Positions 1 through 7,165 of a stretch of 11,655 nucleotides of DNA are shown here, in pieces (within the stretch, counting starts at the first letter, position 1; each line of letters begins with the position of its first letter). Source of the DNA: an uncultured Spirochaetales bacterium. Its GTDB lineage: Bacteria; Spirochaetota; Spirochaetia; Sphaerochaetales; Sphaerochaetaceae. The position numbers were made by a program, and so were the translations under genes. The stretch spans positions 1 through 11,655 of the forward strand of contig CALFMX010000303.1 in the NCBI GenBank assembly GCA_937902565.1, read 5' to 3'. The notes below the pieces were generated by a model. It worked only from the letters and a program-made list of their open reading frames with translations. It made no database searches and had not been told where the DNA came from.

Positions 1-986
1 TTGGGGATGCCGAGCTTGCCCTGCCCTGCCATCCCGCCGATGCCGAGGATCTCCCCCTTGTGCACGTCGAGGGTGACATTGCGCACCGTCTCTCCGGGCA
101 TGTTCACCCAGAGGTTCTTCATTGAAAGAATAACCGGGGAGGCGGCGTAGTCGAAGGTTCGTTCCTGCCTCTGGCTCGTATCAACATCACGGCCGACCAT
201 CCAGTGGGCGATATCGGTTACCCGCACCCCTTCGGCCGGGACTGTCTTGATGATCATCCCATCGCGCATGACCATGATGGTATCGCACACATCGATGATC
301 TCCTGCAGGCGGTGGGTGATGAAGATGATGGCTATGCCGGCCTCGCTGAGGCGCTTGATCGACTGCAGCAGGCTATCGGCCTCCTGCTCACTGAGCACCG
401 CTGTCGGCTCGTCGAGCACCAGGAGCTTGATCCCCTCGCTGGTCTCACTCGCCTCTTTGCTCAGCTCACGGGCGATCTCGGTGAACTGCTTATGGCCAAC
501 CGGCATCTCTCTGACGAGCATCTCCTGGTCGAGCGGGACGTTGAGCCGCCCGATGGCGGCCTTTGCGATCGCGTCCATCTCCTTGCGATCAAGTCTGTTC
601 ATCCGCTCTCCGAAGATCTCGCTGAGCCATGTATAGTGCAGCGGCTCCCGGTTGAGCATGATATTTTCAGTGGCGGTAAAATCGGGAAGGAGGGAGAACT
701 CCTGATGCACCATCCCAATCCCACGTGCCAAGGCATCGCTTGGGGATGTGAAAGAAACGTGTTCTCCCTCTATAAGAACATCCCCACCATATCCACCGGT
801 CTGGTGGATCTCATCCATGCCAAAGAGAATCTTCATCAGTGTGGACTTGCCAGCACCATTTTCACCGACCAAGCCAAGGATCTCTCCCTTCTTGATTGAA
901 AAACTGATGTCACTGAGCACCTGGTTTCCGAAGAAATCCTTGCTGATGTGCTTCATCTCAAGCAATGGAACGTCATGTACACTCAT
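1..986 (-). CDS. Sugar-type ABC transporter, double ATP-binding protein (3' part beyond window)
   Basis: Only the first 328 codons are visible; the frame is open to the window edge. The product belongs to the RbsA/MglA-like group, in which two nucleotide-binding domains (NBDs) are fused and sit on the cytoplasmic face to power import. NBD1 shows Walker A GENGAGKST (41-49), a Q-loop at Q95 (MVHQEF), a weakly conserved signature MPVGHKQ (161-167), Walker B LLVLDEPTA (188-196) and H-loop H225. NBD2 begins near residue 285, and its Walker A region reads GMAGQGKLG, with Leu where Ser/Thr is usual. About six extra residues (KEASETSEGIK) lie between signature helix and Walker B compared with RbsA. 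I chose ATG at 986 because AAGGA (996-1000) sits at good spacing and the protein then starts MSVHDVPLLEMKHISKDF. In-frame ATGs at 995 and 1007 lack a spaced ribosome site, and 1007 lies in a stem-loop. It follows a DUF3798 binding-protein gene, so the two probably form one importer of unknown substrate. Confidence 0.93.
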   Translation of the reverse strand, partial: MSVHDVPLLEMKHISKDFFGNQVLSDISFSIKKGEILGLVGENGAGKSTLMKILFGMDEIHQTGGYGGDVLIEGEHVSFTSPSDALARGIGMVHQEFSLLPDFTATENIMLNREPLHYTWLSEIFGERMNRLDRKEMDAIAKAAIGRLNVPLDQEMLVREMPVGHKQFTEIARELSKEASETSEGIKLLVLDEPTAVLSEQEADSLLQSIKRLSEAGIAIIFITHRLQEIIDVCDTIMVMRDGMIIKTVPAEGVRVTDIAHWMVGRDVDTSQRQERTFDYAASPVILSMKNLWVNMPGETVRNVTLDVHKGEILGIGGMAGQGKLGIP

Positions 987-1003
987 TATGTCCATCCTTA
1001 CGT

Positions 1004-1050
1004 CCATGGTTGTGACTCTTGCCTCCCCGAGGCAACAGTGACAACCACGG
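1004..1050 (-). other. Large stem-loop just upstream of the ABC ATPase ribosome site
   Basis: Near-perfect inverted repeat. Arms 1007-1013/1041-1047 (7 bp), 1015-1017/1037-1039 (3 bp) and 1019-1025/1029-1035 (7 bp) enclose a 3-nt loop at 1026-1028. Single mismatches lie at 1014/1040 and 1018/1036, and two further pairs are possible at 1004-1005/1049-1050. It ends about 4 nt before the AAGGA ribosome site of the ATPase gene. No T-tract follows on the minus strand, so it does not look like an intrinsic terminator. A role in translation control or RNA stability is inferred. Confidence 0.75.
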
Positions 1051-1054
1051 CCAC

Positions 1055-1072
1055 ATCCCGCCAAAGCGGGAT
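1055..1072 (-). other. Intergenic hairpin (7-bp perfect stem)
   Basis: ATCCCGC (1055-1061) and GCGGGAT (1066-1072) are perfectly complementary around a CAAA loop (as read on the plus strand). This is the middle of three hairpins between the binding-protein and ATPase genes. No T-tract follows on the minus strand. It probably stabilises the 3' end of the binding-protein message or causes partial attenuation, as is known between binding-protein and membrane-component genes of other ABC operons. The role is inferred. Confidence 0.65.
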
Positions 1073-1074
1073 AT

Positions 1075-1101
1075 GGGGGGAAGAGTAGCCACTCTCCCCC
1101 C
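1075..1101 (-). other. Intergenic GC-rich hairpin after the binding-protein gene
   Basis: GGGGGG (1075-1080) pairs with the C-run from 1096 to 1101, and 1082-1086 pairs with 1091-1095. This gives an 11-bp stem with one bulged base at 1081 and a 4-nt loop at 1087-1090. The C-run extends to 1104, so the minus-strand RNA carries nine G in a row. The hairpin lies 24 nt beyond the stop of the binding-protein gene. No T-tract follows, so it is more likely an RNA-stabilising or attenuating element than a full terminator. Confidence 0.7.
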
Positions 1102-1124
1102 CCCAAAGTACCCGTACAGTTCGC

Positions 1125-2333
1125 TTACTTGATCGCGAAGTACTTCTCCGGGACAACGAGGTCAGCGGCTCCCATGTAGCCCTTGCCCATCATGTAGGTG
1201 TCCTGGTAGATCAGCACGTGGTTGCGGGCCCTAACACCGGTGTTTACGTCGGTGTAGAAGGAACCGTTCCACTTTGCATCTCCGGTGTAGTAGCCATACG
1301 CCTTCATGATGTCGCTGAGTTTGAGCAGTTCGCTCTCACCGCGCAACACGTTGATAGCGTGGCGGCCGAGGCCGGCGGAGACAGTGTAGCCGTAGGAGTA
1401 TGCCCAGGTGCCGAAGCGACCAGCGCCACCCTTTGCGGCAATGGCAGACTCAACCTTCTTCAGGATGGCGGGGAAGTCCCCTGCCTCTGCGGTCAGGTCG
1501 ATGCCCAGGGCGCCGGGGTAACCCATCAGCGGGCTGGGGAGGTCTGCTTCGATGAAGTACCCACCGTAGGCGAGGAGCTGCTTGAGCAGCGGCTCGGTGT
1601 GGGCATCGTTGGTGCAGAAGAAGGCGGAGTTCTGGCCATACTGCTCGATCCATGCGGGGACCTTCTCCAGGATGTACTGCTGGGCACCGGCAACACCGAC
1701 GTCACTGGTCGGGTCCGGAGCGGTCTCCATGACGAACTTCATGCCCAGGTCCTCACACGTTGCCTTCATGATGGCAGCGCGGCGGGCGAGGGTCTCGTAG
1801 CTCATGTGTCTGGGGAACGAGATGTGGACGAAGGTATCGACACCAAGCTCGTGAGCGGTGTGGATGATGGTGTAGCCACGGGCAACGAAGTCGTTGTTCA
1901 CGGCAAGGTCTGCAGCGGTCTGGATGACACCCGGGTCCTCGTGGGCTTCGCCGGCCATGGTGATGATGTCAGGTCGTCTCTCCTTGATGAGGCGGAACGC
2001 TGCCGTGGTCCCAGGGACTGCCTGGTTGACGATGATCGCCTTCATCTTCGGATCGTCGGCGAGGCCGGCGATGACGCTGATGGTGGTCTCCTGCTCATCC
2101 ATGAAGTTGTCAGGGTAGGTGACATGCTGGATGATACCGCCTGCTGACGCGGAACCGAACTCTTCGATCAGGCGCTCTGCACCTCTCAGGTCGTCCTCGG
2201 ACTGCGAGACCGTACCGGTCACGATTCCTACGTGGAAGTCAGATGCTGATGCAGCAGTTTCCTTCGCACCGGCAGCAAAGAGGATTCCTGAGACCAGAAG
2301 AACACTGAGAACAAGCACAAATGTCTTTTTCAT
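1125..2333 (-). CDS. DUF3798-type periplasmic solute-binding protein
   Basis: A 402-residue protein with a signal peptide (MKK, hydrophobic core 5-19, then AAGAKE). There is no lipobox cysteine, so it is probably cleaved and soluble rather than lipid-anchored. The mature part looks like a type I periplasmic-binding fold, with alternating strand and helix segments such as HVGIVTGTVSQSEDDLRGAE (34-53) and a hinge-like second half with FFCTNDAHTEPLL. From memory it matches DUF3798, a family of binding-protein-like proteins without an assigned ligand. The start at 2333 is supported by AAGGAG (2342-2347) 8 nt upstream. It is the first gene of its unit, followed after 138 nt by a sugar-type ABC ATPase, which supports a role as the substrate-capturing part of an importer. 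The ligand cannot be told from sequence; sugar, nucleoside or another small molecule are all possible. The family call is moderately sure, the binding-protein role more so. Confidence 0.88.
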   Translation of the reverse strand: MKKTFVLVLSVLLVSGILFAAGAKETAASASDFHVGIVTGTVSQSEDDLRGAERLIEEFGSASAGGIIQHVTYPDNFMDEQETTISVIAGLADDPKMKAIIVNQAVPGTTAAFRLIKERRPDIITMAGEAHEDPGVIQTAADLAVNNDFVARGYTIIHTAHELGVDTFVHISFPRHMSYETLARRAAIMKATCEDLGMKFVMETAPDPTSDVGVAGAQQYILEKVPAWIEQYGQNSAFFCTNDAHTEPLLKQLLAYGGYFIEADLPSPLMGYPGALGIDLTAEAGDFPAILKKVESAIAAKGGAGRFGTWAYSYGYTVSAGLGRHAINVLRGESELLKLSDIMKAYGYYTGDAKWNGSFYTDVNTGVRARNHVLIYQDTYMMGKGYMGAADLVVPEKYFAIK

Positions 2334-2371
2334 TTTCTTCTCTCCTTAGTGGGGTATTCCCGATTCCATCT

Positions 2372-2400
2372 ATGATACGAAATACGGTCCCATATTACAA
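2372..2400 (-). promoter_or_regulatory. Candidate sigma-70-type promoter of the binding-protein gene
   Basis: On the minus strand, TTGTAA (2395-2400) is followed after 17 nt by TATCAT (2372-2377). This would start transcription near 2365 and leave a leader of about 30 nt holding the AAGGAG ribosome site. The match to consensus is moderate. Its position between the upstream terminator and the binding-protein start fits, because the preceding transcript ends before it. A weaker alternative pairs TTGCAT (2418-2423) with TAATAT (2392-2397) at 20-nt spacing. Confidence 0.4.
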
Positions 2401-2417
2401 GAATAACGCTTGATTTT

Positions 2418-2444
2418 ATGCAATACAGTGCAAATTAGATGCAT
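2418..2444 (-). promoter_or_regulatory. Three phased TGCA elements, possible regulator site
   Basis: Plus-strand hexamers ATGCAA (2418-2423), GTGCAA (2428-2433) and ATGCAT (2439-2444) recur at 10- and 11-bp steps, one helical turn apart. They end 18 bp upstream of the candidate -35 box at 2395-2400, which would suit an activator on one DNA face. The motif is short and the region is AT-rich, so chance is a real possibility. No regulator gene lies nearby. Confidence 0.25.
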
Positions 2445-2571
2445 AGATATAGAAAACATTGGCAAATTATGCCCTGATTCTGCATCCTACGCTGTGTTTT
2501 GACGTTTTTATCGAGTCTCCGCTCTCTGGACAACGAGACAAAATGGAGGGGGTTGATCAGTGTTTCAAGAG

Positions 2572-2600
2572 AAAAACCCCTCCAAAAACCCAAGGAGGGG
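2572..2600 (-). terminator. Intrinsic terminator after rlmB
   Basis: On the minus strand, CCCCTCC (2594-2600) and GGAGGGG (2577-2583) form a perfect 7-bp stem around a 10-nt loop. Five T follow directly (2572-2576). It lies 22 nt beyond the rlmB stop and should end the chaperone-rlmB transcript. A 6-bp hairpin (2607-2612 with 2616-2621) precedes it. The rest of the 289-nt gap down to 2334 holds only the regulatory elements listed here; no gene is supported. Confidence 0.88.
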
Positions 2601-2622
2601 CGTGTGCACCACAGCGTGGTGG

Positions 2623-3372
2623 TCATCCCTGTTGCCTGCGAACCTCGTAGAGCATGATGCCGGTGGCCACCGAGACATTGAGTGAGTCGATGTGGCCGCT
2701 GGTGGGGATGGTGACGAGGTGATCGCAGAGCTGCTCGGTCATCTGTGAGATGCCCTTGCCCTCGCTGCCCATCACCACGACGGTACGCTTGGGGAAGGTG
2801 GTCTCATGAAGGGACTGCCCGCCAAGGGCCGCCCCATAGACCCAGAAGCCTGCCCGCTTGAGGTACTCGAGCTCCCGATTGAGGTTCACCACCCGTGCCG
2901 TTGGCACATAGTGGGCCGCCCCGCTGGAGACCTTCACCACCGTCGGGTTGATCTGCGCACTGCGCCGCTCGGGGAGGATGACCAGGGAGACGGAGAATTG
3001 GTCGGCCGAGCGCAGGATTGCCCCGAGGTTCTGGACATCGGTGACCTCATCGAGGACGAGCACGAGTGCCGGCTCATCGTCACCGAGGCGATCGACAAAT
3101 GTCTTGACATCGACCTTGGTTCCCTTCGCTTGGGCCGCTCTCTCCCCTACCACCAGATCGAGGACCGCACCACGGTGATCGGCTCCTCCCGACAGGCGGT
3201 CCAGGTCAGCCTTGGGCGCCTTCCTTATAATGACCTTCCCATTGGCCTGGGCGAGATACTCGATGCGCTGAAGGCGGGCACCTACTCCCCGCTCGAGGTA
3301 GAGGACACTCCCGCGCTGTGCGCCCTTGAGACTCTCTTCGATGGCATGAAAGCCTACAATCTTCTCTCCCAT
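2623..3372 (-). CDS. rlmB: 23S rRNA (guanosine-2'-O-)-methyltransferase, RlmB/TrmH family
   Basis: A 249-residue SPOUT-class methyltransferase, about the usual length for RlmB. It transfers a methyl group from S-adenosylmethionine to the ribose 2'-OH of a 23S rRNA guanosine (G2251 in E. coli numbering). The N-terminal 75 residues match the L30e-like RNA-binding domain (GFHAIEESL; DHRGAVLDL). The SPOUT domain carries motif 1 (107-124, with N115 and catalytic-type R121 in NLGAILRSAD), motif 2 VMGSEGKGI (200-208) and motif 3 IPTSGHIDSLNVSVATGI (222-239), which builds the knotted cofactor site. The start at 3372 has AGGA about 7-8 nt upstream, and this site overlaps the dnaJ stop region. The gap to dnaJ is 9 nt, so it is almost surely co-transcribed and perhaps translationally coupled with the chaperone genes. 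Other TrmH-family paralogues are possible, but the motif set and length fit RlmB best. Confidence 0.93.
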   Translation of the reverse strand: MGEKIVGFHAIEESLKGAQRGSVLYLERGVGARLQRIEYLAQANGKVIIRKAPKADLDRLSGGADHRGAVLDLVVGERAAQAKGTKVDVKTFVDRLGDDEPALVLVLDEVTDVQNLGAILRSADQFSVSLVILPERRSAQINPTVVKVSSGAAHYVPTARVVNLNRELEYLKRAGFWVYGAALGGQSLHETTFPKRTVVVMGSEGKGISQMTEQLCDHLVTIPTSGHIDSLNVSVATGIMLYEVRRQQG

Positions 3373-3381
3373 TGCTGTGTC

Positions 3382-4509
3382 CTATCCTTGGGTAAAGGGA
3401 ACCGGTGTTGGATTGGTGTCCTCACCGAGGGTATCGCTGAGCTCCTGCATGAGCTTCTTTGCCTTGGAGTTGAGCCGCTTGGGGACCTGGATCATCAACT
3501 TGATGTACATATCCCCCCGGTCGGTGGAGTTGAGCTTGGTCACCCCCCGGCCGCGTACCCGCAACATCTTGCCGTGTTGAATCCCACTCGGGACCGATAG
3601 CTTGATGGATTGCCCATCGATGGTCGGTACCTGGATCTCAGCGCCCAGGGACGCCTGGGTGATGGAGATCGGAACCTGGCAGTAGAGGTCATAATCCTGA
3701 CGGACGAAGAACTTGTGCTCACGCACATTGATGTAGACGTAGAGGTCCCCGCTCGGTCCGCCGTTGGCCCCGGCATCGCCCATGCCACGAAGCACGACAC
3801 GACTGCCGGTATCGACGCCTGCAGGGATGGTCACCTTGACCTTCTGCTGCTTGCGTTTGAGGCCGCTGCCGTGACAGGAGGCACAGGGGTTCTCGATGAT
3901 CTGGCCGCTGCCGTTACAGGTGGGACAGTTCGATGCAATGGCGAAGAAGCCGCTGGAGCGCCTGACCTGGCCGCTTCCGCTACAGGTGGGACAGACCTTC
4001 GTCCCGGTCCCTCCCTGCGAGCCTGAGCCATTACAGACATCACAGGCGACCTGGTGGGCGTATGAGACCTCGACCTTGGTGCCGAAAACCGCGTCCTTGA
4101 AGGAGACATCCACCTCATAGCGCAGCGATGCGCCAGCCTCGGGACCTCGCTGGTTTCCCCGTCCCTGGCTCCTGCCACCGCCACCACCGAAGAATGAGGA
4201 GAAGATATCCTCAAAGCCTCCGCCGCCGAAGATGTCGCTGAAGTCGCGGTAGACGTTGGAGTAGTCATGACCGGCAGCCTGCGGATCGACACCGGCAAAG
4301 CCGAACTGGTCGTACATGCCGCGCTTCTTCTCGTCACTGAGCACATCATATGCCTCAGTGGCCTCCTTGAAGCGCTCCTCCGCCGCCGCATCCCCTTGGT
4401 TGCGGTCCGGGTGGTTGGCAATGGCCAGCTTGCGGTATGCTTTCTTTATCTCATCCAGTGTTGCGGTCTTGGCGACCCCAAGCACCTCATAGTAATCACG
4501 TTTCGCCAC
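3382..4509 (-). CDS. dnaJ: Chaperone protein DnaJ (Hsp40)
   Basis: Co-chaperone that delivers unfolded clients to DnaK and stimulates its ATPase. It has the complete class I layout in 375 residues, the normal length. The J domain is at 1-70 with HPD at 33-35. A Gly/Phe-rich stretch spans roughly 82-120 (GGGGFEDIFSSFFGGGGG). Four zinc-binding CxxCxGxG repeats lie at 156-163, 173-180, 195-202 and 209-216, all cysteines present. The client-binding domains follow to about 345. I chose GTG at 4509, which gives (M)AKRDYYEVLG and has GGAAG about 7 nt upstream. A TTG 7 codons earlier (4530) is open but would add an unusual MIEGSPT leader and lies over the ribosome site. It is separated from dnaK by 99 nt that contain a strong hairpin, and it runs directly into rlmB. 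Confidence 0.98.
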   Translation of the reverse strand: MAKRDYYEVLGVAKTATLDEIKKAYRKLAIANHPDRNQGDAAAEERFKEATEAYDVLSDEKKRGMYDQFGFAGVDPQAAGHDYSNVYRDFSDIFGGGGFEDIFSSFFGGGGGRSQGRGNQRGPEAGASLRYEVDVSFKDAVFGTKVEVSYAHQVACDVCNGSGSQGGTGTKVCPTCSGSGQVRRSSGFFAIASNCPTCNGSGQIIENPCASCHGSGLKRKQQKVKVTIPAGVDTGSRVVLRGMGDAGANGGPSGDLYVYINVREHKFFVRQDYDLYCQVPISITQASLGAEIQVPTIDGQSIKLSVPSGIQHGKMLRVRGRGVTKLNSTDRGDMYIKLMIQVPKRLNSKAKKLMQELSDTLGEDTNPTPVPFTQG

Positions 4510-4546
4510 GGTGGGACTTCCTTCGATCAAATTGGCTTTTCAAAGA

Positions 4547-4570
4547 GCATGTCGGCCGAAGCCGACATGC
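4547..4570 (-). other. Perfect UUCG-loop hairpin between dnaK and dnaJ
   Basis: The arms at 4547-4556 and 4561-4570 are fully complementary over 10 bp. The minus-strand loop is TTCG closed by C-G, the exceptionally stable C(UUCG)G tetraloop type. It starts 38 nt beyond the dnaK stop. The following minus-strand bases TCTTTGAAAA are not a clean T-tract, so it is more likely a partial terminator, RNase barrier or processing site that lowers dnaJ relative to dnaK. Flanking TTGGC (minus strand, 4568-4572) could alternatively pair with GCCAA (4532-4536). Confidence 0.8.
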
Positions 4571-4608
4571 CAAGTTGCTACACTCAATAGTATCCTGTTA
4601 CCGACTCC

Positions 4609-6528
4609 TTAGTCTACAACTTCGAAGTCAGCGTCCTCAACCCCGTCGTCATGACTGGCTTGGCTGGGACCTTGCTGAGCGTCAGCAGGACCGGCTTGCT
4701 CACCGCCGCTTTCTGCCGCAGAGGCCTTGTAGACCTCCTCAGCGAGCTTGTAGGCAGCCTGCTGCAGTGCCTCGCTCTTCGCCTTGATGGCGTCGGCATC
4801 GGCTCCCTGGTTCTCCAGAGTCGCCTTCAAGTCGGCGATGGCGCTCTCGATGGTGGCCTTGTCGTCGCCTGAAATCTTGTCACCATACTCAGTCAGCGAC
4901 TTCTCGGTGGAGTAGATCAGGCTGTCGGCCTCGTTACGGGCGTCGATACGGCTACGCTCCCTCTTGTCCTCCTCGGCGTGCAGCTCAGCTTCCTTGACCA
5001 TCTTCTCAATCTCGGCGTCACTGAGGCCGCTTGAGCTCTCGATCCGGATCTTCTGTTCCTTGCCGGTGCCCAAGTCCTTTGCGGATACGTGGACGATACC
5101 GTTGGCGTCGATGTCGAAGGTCACCTCGATCTGCGGGACGCCACGCGGGGCGGCCGGGATGCCGATCAAGTCGAAGTTGCCCAGGGTGCGGTTCTGGCTT
5201 GCCATCTCGCGCTCACCCTGCAGGACGTGGATCGACACAGCGGTCTGCCCATCGGCTGCGGTGGAGAAGATCTGGCTCTTGCGAGTCGGGATCGTGGTAT
5301 TGCGCTCGATCAGGCGGGTACAGACACCACCGAGGGTCTCGATACCCAAGGAGAGGGGGGTGACGTCCAGAAGGAGTACGTCCTTGACGTTACCGCCGAG
5401 GATACCACCCTGGATGGCTGCACCCATGGCAACGACCTCATCAGGGTTCACACCCTTGTGGGGATCCTTGCCGAAGAGCTCCTTGACCATCGCCTGGACA
5501 GCAGGGATACGAGTCGACCCACCAACGAGGATGACCTCATCAATTTCATTGGCCGAGAGGCCTGCATCACGCAGGGCGTTCTGCACCGGCGCCTTGGAGC
5601 GCTGGATGAGATCACCGACCAACTGCTCGAACTTCGCCCTCGAAAGGGTCATCTGCAGGTGCTTCGGACCGCTTGCATCAGCGGTGATGAAGGGCAGGTT
5701 GATGTCCGTCGAGCTGGAGTTGGAGAGCTCGATCTTCGCCTTCTCAGCGGCCTCACGGAGGCGCTGCAAGGCCATCTTATCGGCTGAAAGGTCGATGGCG
5801 TTGGTCTTCTTGAACTCGCTGACCATCCAGTCGATGATGCGCAAATCGAAGTCATCGCCGCCGAGGTGGGTATCACCGTTGGTCGACTTGACCTCAAAGA
5901 CCCCATCACCAAGCTCGAGGATCGAGATATCAAAGGTACCACCACCGAGGTCGTAGACAGCGATCCGCTCCTCGCGGGAGGCGTCCTTGCCCAGTCCGTA
6001 GGCCAGAGCGGCGGCAGTCGGCTCGTTGACGATCCGCTTCACATCAAGGCCTGCGATCTTGCCTGCATCCTTGGTTGCCTGACGCTGTGCGTCATTGAAG
6101 TATGCCGGAACGGTGATGACCGCTTCGGTGACCGTCTCTCCGAGGTAGTCCTCGGCGGTCTTCTTCATCTTCTGGAGCACGGCAGCAGAGATCTCCTGGG
6201 GGGTATGCTTCTCCCCACGGATATCGACCATAATCTCACCGCTGGCGCCCTTGACCACGTTGTACGGGATCTTGTCCAGCTCACCGGGGATATCATTCTT
6301 CTTGCGACCCATGAACCGCTTGATGGAATACACGGTATTCTCCGCATTGGTCACCATCTGGTTCTTGGCGGGCTGACCGACAAGCCGGTCCCCCTTCGAT
6401 GTAAATGCAACAATACTCGGGGTGGTCCGCTGGCCCTCGCTGTTAGCGATGACCACTGGGTCGTTACCTTCCATCACAGCGACACAGCTGTTGGTGGTTC
6501 CCAAGTCAATTCCTATAATTCTTCCCAT
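4609..6528 (-). CDS. dnaK: Chaperone protein DnaK (Hsp70)
   Basis: ATP-driven chaperone of 639 residues, the normal length. The ATPase domain begins with GIDLGTTNS (6-14), followed by the phosphate-2 region [10 protein letters not shown] (191-200), [12 protein letters not shown] (168-179) and the adenosine-site motif VGGSTRIP (335-342). The linker VLLLDV lies at 384-389, and the substrate-binding domain contains TPLSLGIET and LQGERE. The helical lid and a disordered Gln/Ala-rich stretch end in DADFEVVD, close to the EEVD-like ends of other DnaK proteins. I chose ATG at 6528 ([10 protein letters not shown]) because GAGGAG lies 9 nt upstream. A TTG at 6549 is in frame but would include the ribosome site. 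It follows grpE by 76 nt and precedes dnaJ, the usual order. No CIRCE operator is seen in the flanking gaps. Confidence 0.99.
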   Translation of the reverse strand: MGRIIGIDLGTTNSCVAVMEGNDPVVIANSEGQRTTPSIVAFTSKGDRLVGQPAKNQMVTNAENTVYSIKRFMGRKKNDIPGELDKIPYNVVKGASGEIMVDIRGEKHTPQEISAAVLQKMKKTAEDYLGETVTEAVITVPAYFNDAQRQATKDAGKIAGLDVKRIVNEPTAAALAYGLGKDASREERIAVYDLGGGTFDISILELGDGVFEVKSTNGDTHLGGDDFDLRIIDWMVSEFKKTNAIDLSADKMALQRLREAAEKAKIELSNSSSTDINLPFITADASGPKHLQMTLSRAKFEQLVGDLIQRSKAPVQNALRDAGLSANEIDEVILVGGSTRIPAVQAMVKELFGKDPHKGVNPDEVVAMGAAIQGGILGGNVKDVLLLDVTPLSLGIETLGGVCTRLIERNTTIPTRKSQIFSTAADGQTAVSIHVLQGEREMASQNRTLGNFDLIGIPAAPRGVPQIEVTFDIDANGIVHVSAKDLGTGKEQKIRIESSSGLSDAEIEKMVKEAELHAEEDKRERSRIDARNEADSLIYSTEKSLTEYGDKISGDDKATIESAIADLKATLENQGADADAIKAKSEALQQAAYKLAEEVYKASAAESGGEQAGPADAQQGPSQASHDDGVEDADFEVVD

Positions 6529-6604
6529 CGTATCATTCTCCTCTTTCAAAGCATCACTCTATCTTTATTATCTGCACCTAAGGTACTCATACAGCAATCA
6601 ATCG

Positions 6605-7165
6605 TCAAACGTTTGGTTTCCCAACTTTTACCTTTGACGGGCGAATTACCCGACCGTGCAGGAGGTAGCCCACGACATACTCCTCAAGCACGGTCTCATG
6701 CTCCAAAGAATCGTCGACAACTACCTGGTACGCCTCGTGGCACTGCGGGTCGAACTCCTTTCCGACCGCATCGATACGTTCAAGGCCCCAGTTCTTCTCC
6801 AGCGTGGAGTAGATCTGGGAGTTGACCATAACCACCCCGTCATGGACCTTCGCATAGTCCTTTGAGGATTCGCTCGCCTCGAGGGCCCGCGCAAAGTCAT
6901 CAAGGGGTTGCAGGAGGTCACGGATCAAGTTTTCGTTGGCAAAGCGGATGGAGTCCTCCTTGTCCCGGATCAGACGCTTGCGATAGTTCTCCAAATCGGC
7001 ACGATCACGCAACATCTGGTCCTTCAGGGATGCACACTCATCCTTGGCAGCAGCCAGTTCGTCTTTCAACTGGGCAACAGTGGCTTCCAGCGTCTCAGCT
7101 TCGGAGAGTTCGACTGGTGCCTCAGTGGTCTCAGCCTGCTCTTCCATCTTCTCTTTCTTACTCAT
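6605..7165 (-). CDS. grpE: Nucleotide exchange factor GrpE
   Basis: A 186-residue co-chaperone that opens the DnaK nucleotide cleft to release ADP. An acidic, Glu-rich N-terminus (1-30) leads into a long dimerising coiled coil (about 25-80, with LENYRKRLIRDKEDSIRFANE), then the typical LIRDLLQPLDDFARAL four-helix region. The C-terminal beta-wing carries EFDPQCHEAYQVV and the family-typical ending GYLLHGRVIRPSKVKVGKP. I chose ATG at 7165 (MSKKEKMEEQ), with GAGGA 5 nt upstream. The frame stays open for 29 more codons, but those residues (ending GESRNG) do not look like GrpE. It is the first chaperone gene here. The preceding gene is a coiled-coil protein, not hrcA, and an intrinsic terminator separates the two. 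Confidence 0.97.
   Translation of the reverse strand: MSKKEKMEEQAETTEAPVELSEAETLEATVAQLKDELAAAKDECASLKDQMLRDRADLENYRKRLIRDKEDSIRFANENLIRDLLQPLDDFARALEASESSKDYAKVHDGVVMVNSQIYSTLEKNWGLERIDAVGKEFDPQCHEAYQVVVDDSLEHETVLEEYVVGYLLHGRVIRPSKVKVGKPNV

Noticed and set aside
1218..2147. Long plus-strand frame opposite the binding-protein gene
   Set aside because: It is the antisense reading of a clear gene with strong codon bias; no ribosome site or domain supports it. The same applies to plus-strand frames at 204-899, 2806-3600, 5089-5787, 5866-6825 and 4964-5956.
2435..2626. 63-codon minus-strand reading frame
   Set aside because: It runs across the rlmB stop and terminator into the regulatory gap, has no ribosome site or recognisable protein character, and is best explained by chance.
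6529..6549. TTG start giving a 646-residue DnaK; similar TTG start for DnaJ at 4530
   Set aside because: Both would place the ribosome-binding site inside the coding part and add residues absent from these highly conserved proteins.
6529..6604. Possible internal promoter ahead of dnaK (TTGCTG and GATAAT)
   Set aside because: Spacing is 19 nt and the match is poor; co-transcription from grpE is simpler.
6606..6615. Palindrome CAAACGTTTG overlapping the grpE stop
   Set aside because: It is 10 bp with no loop and partly coding; nothing marks it as a regulatory site.
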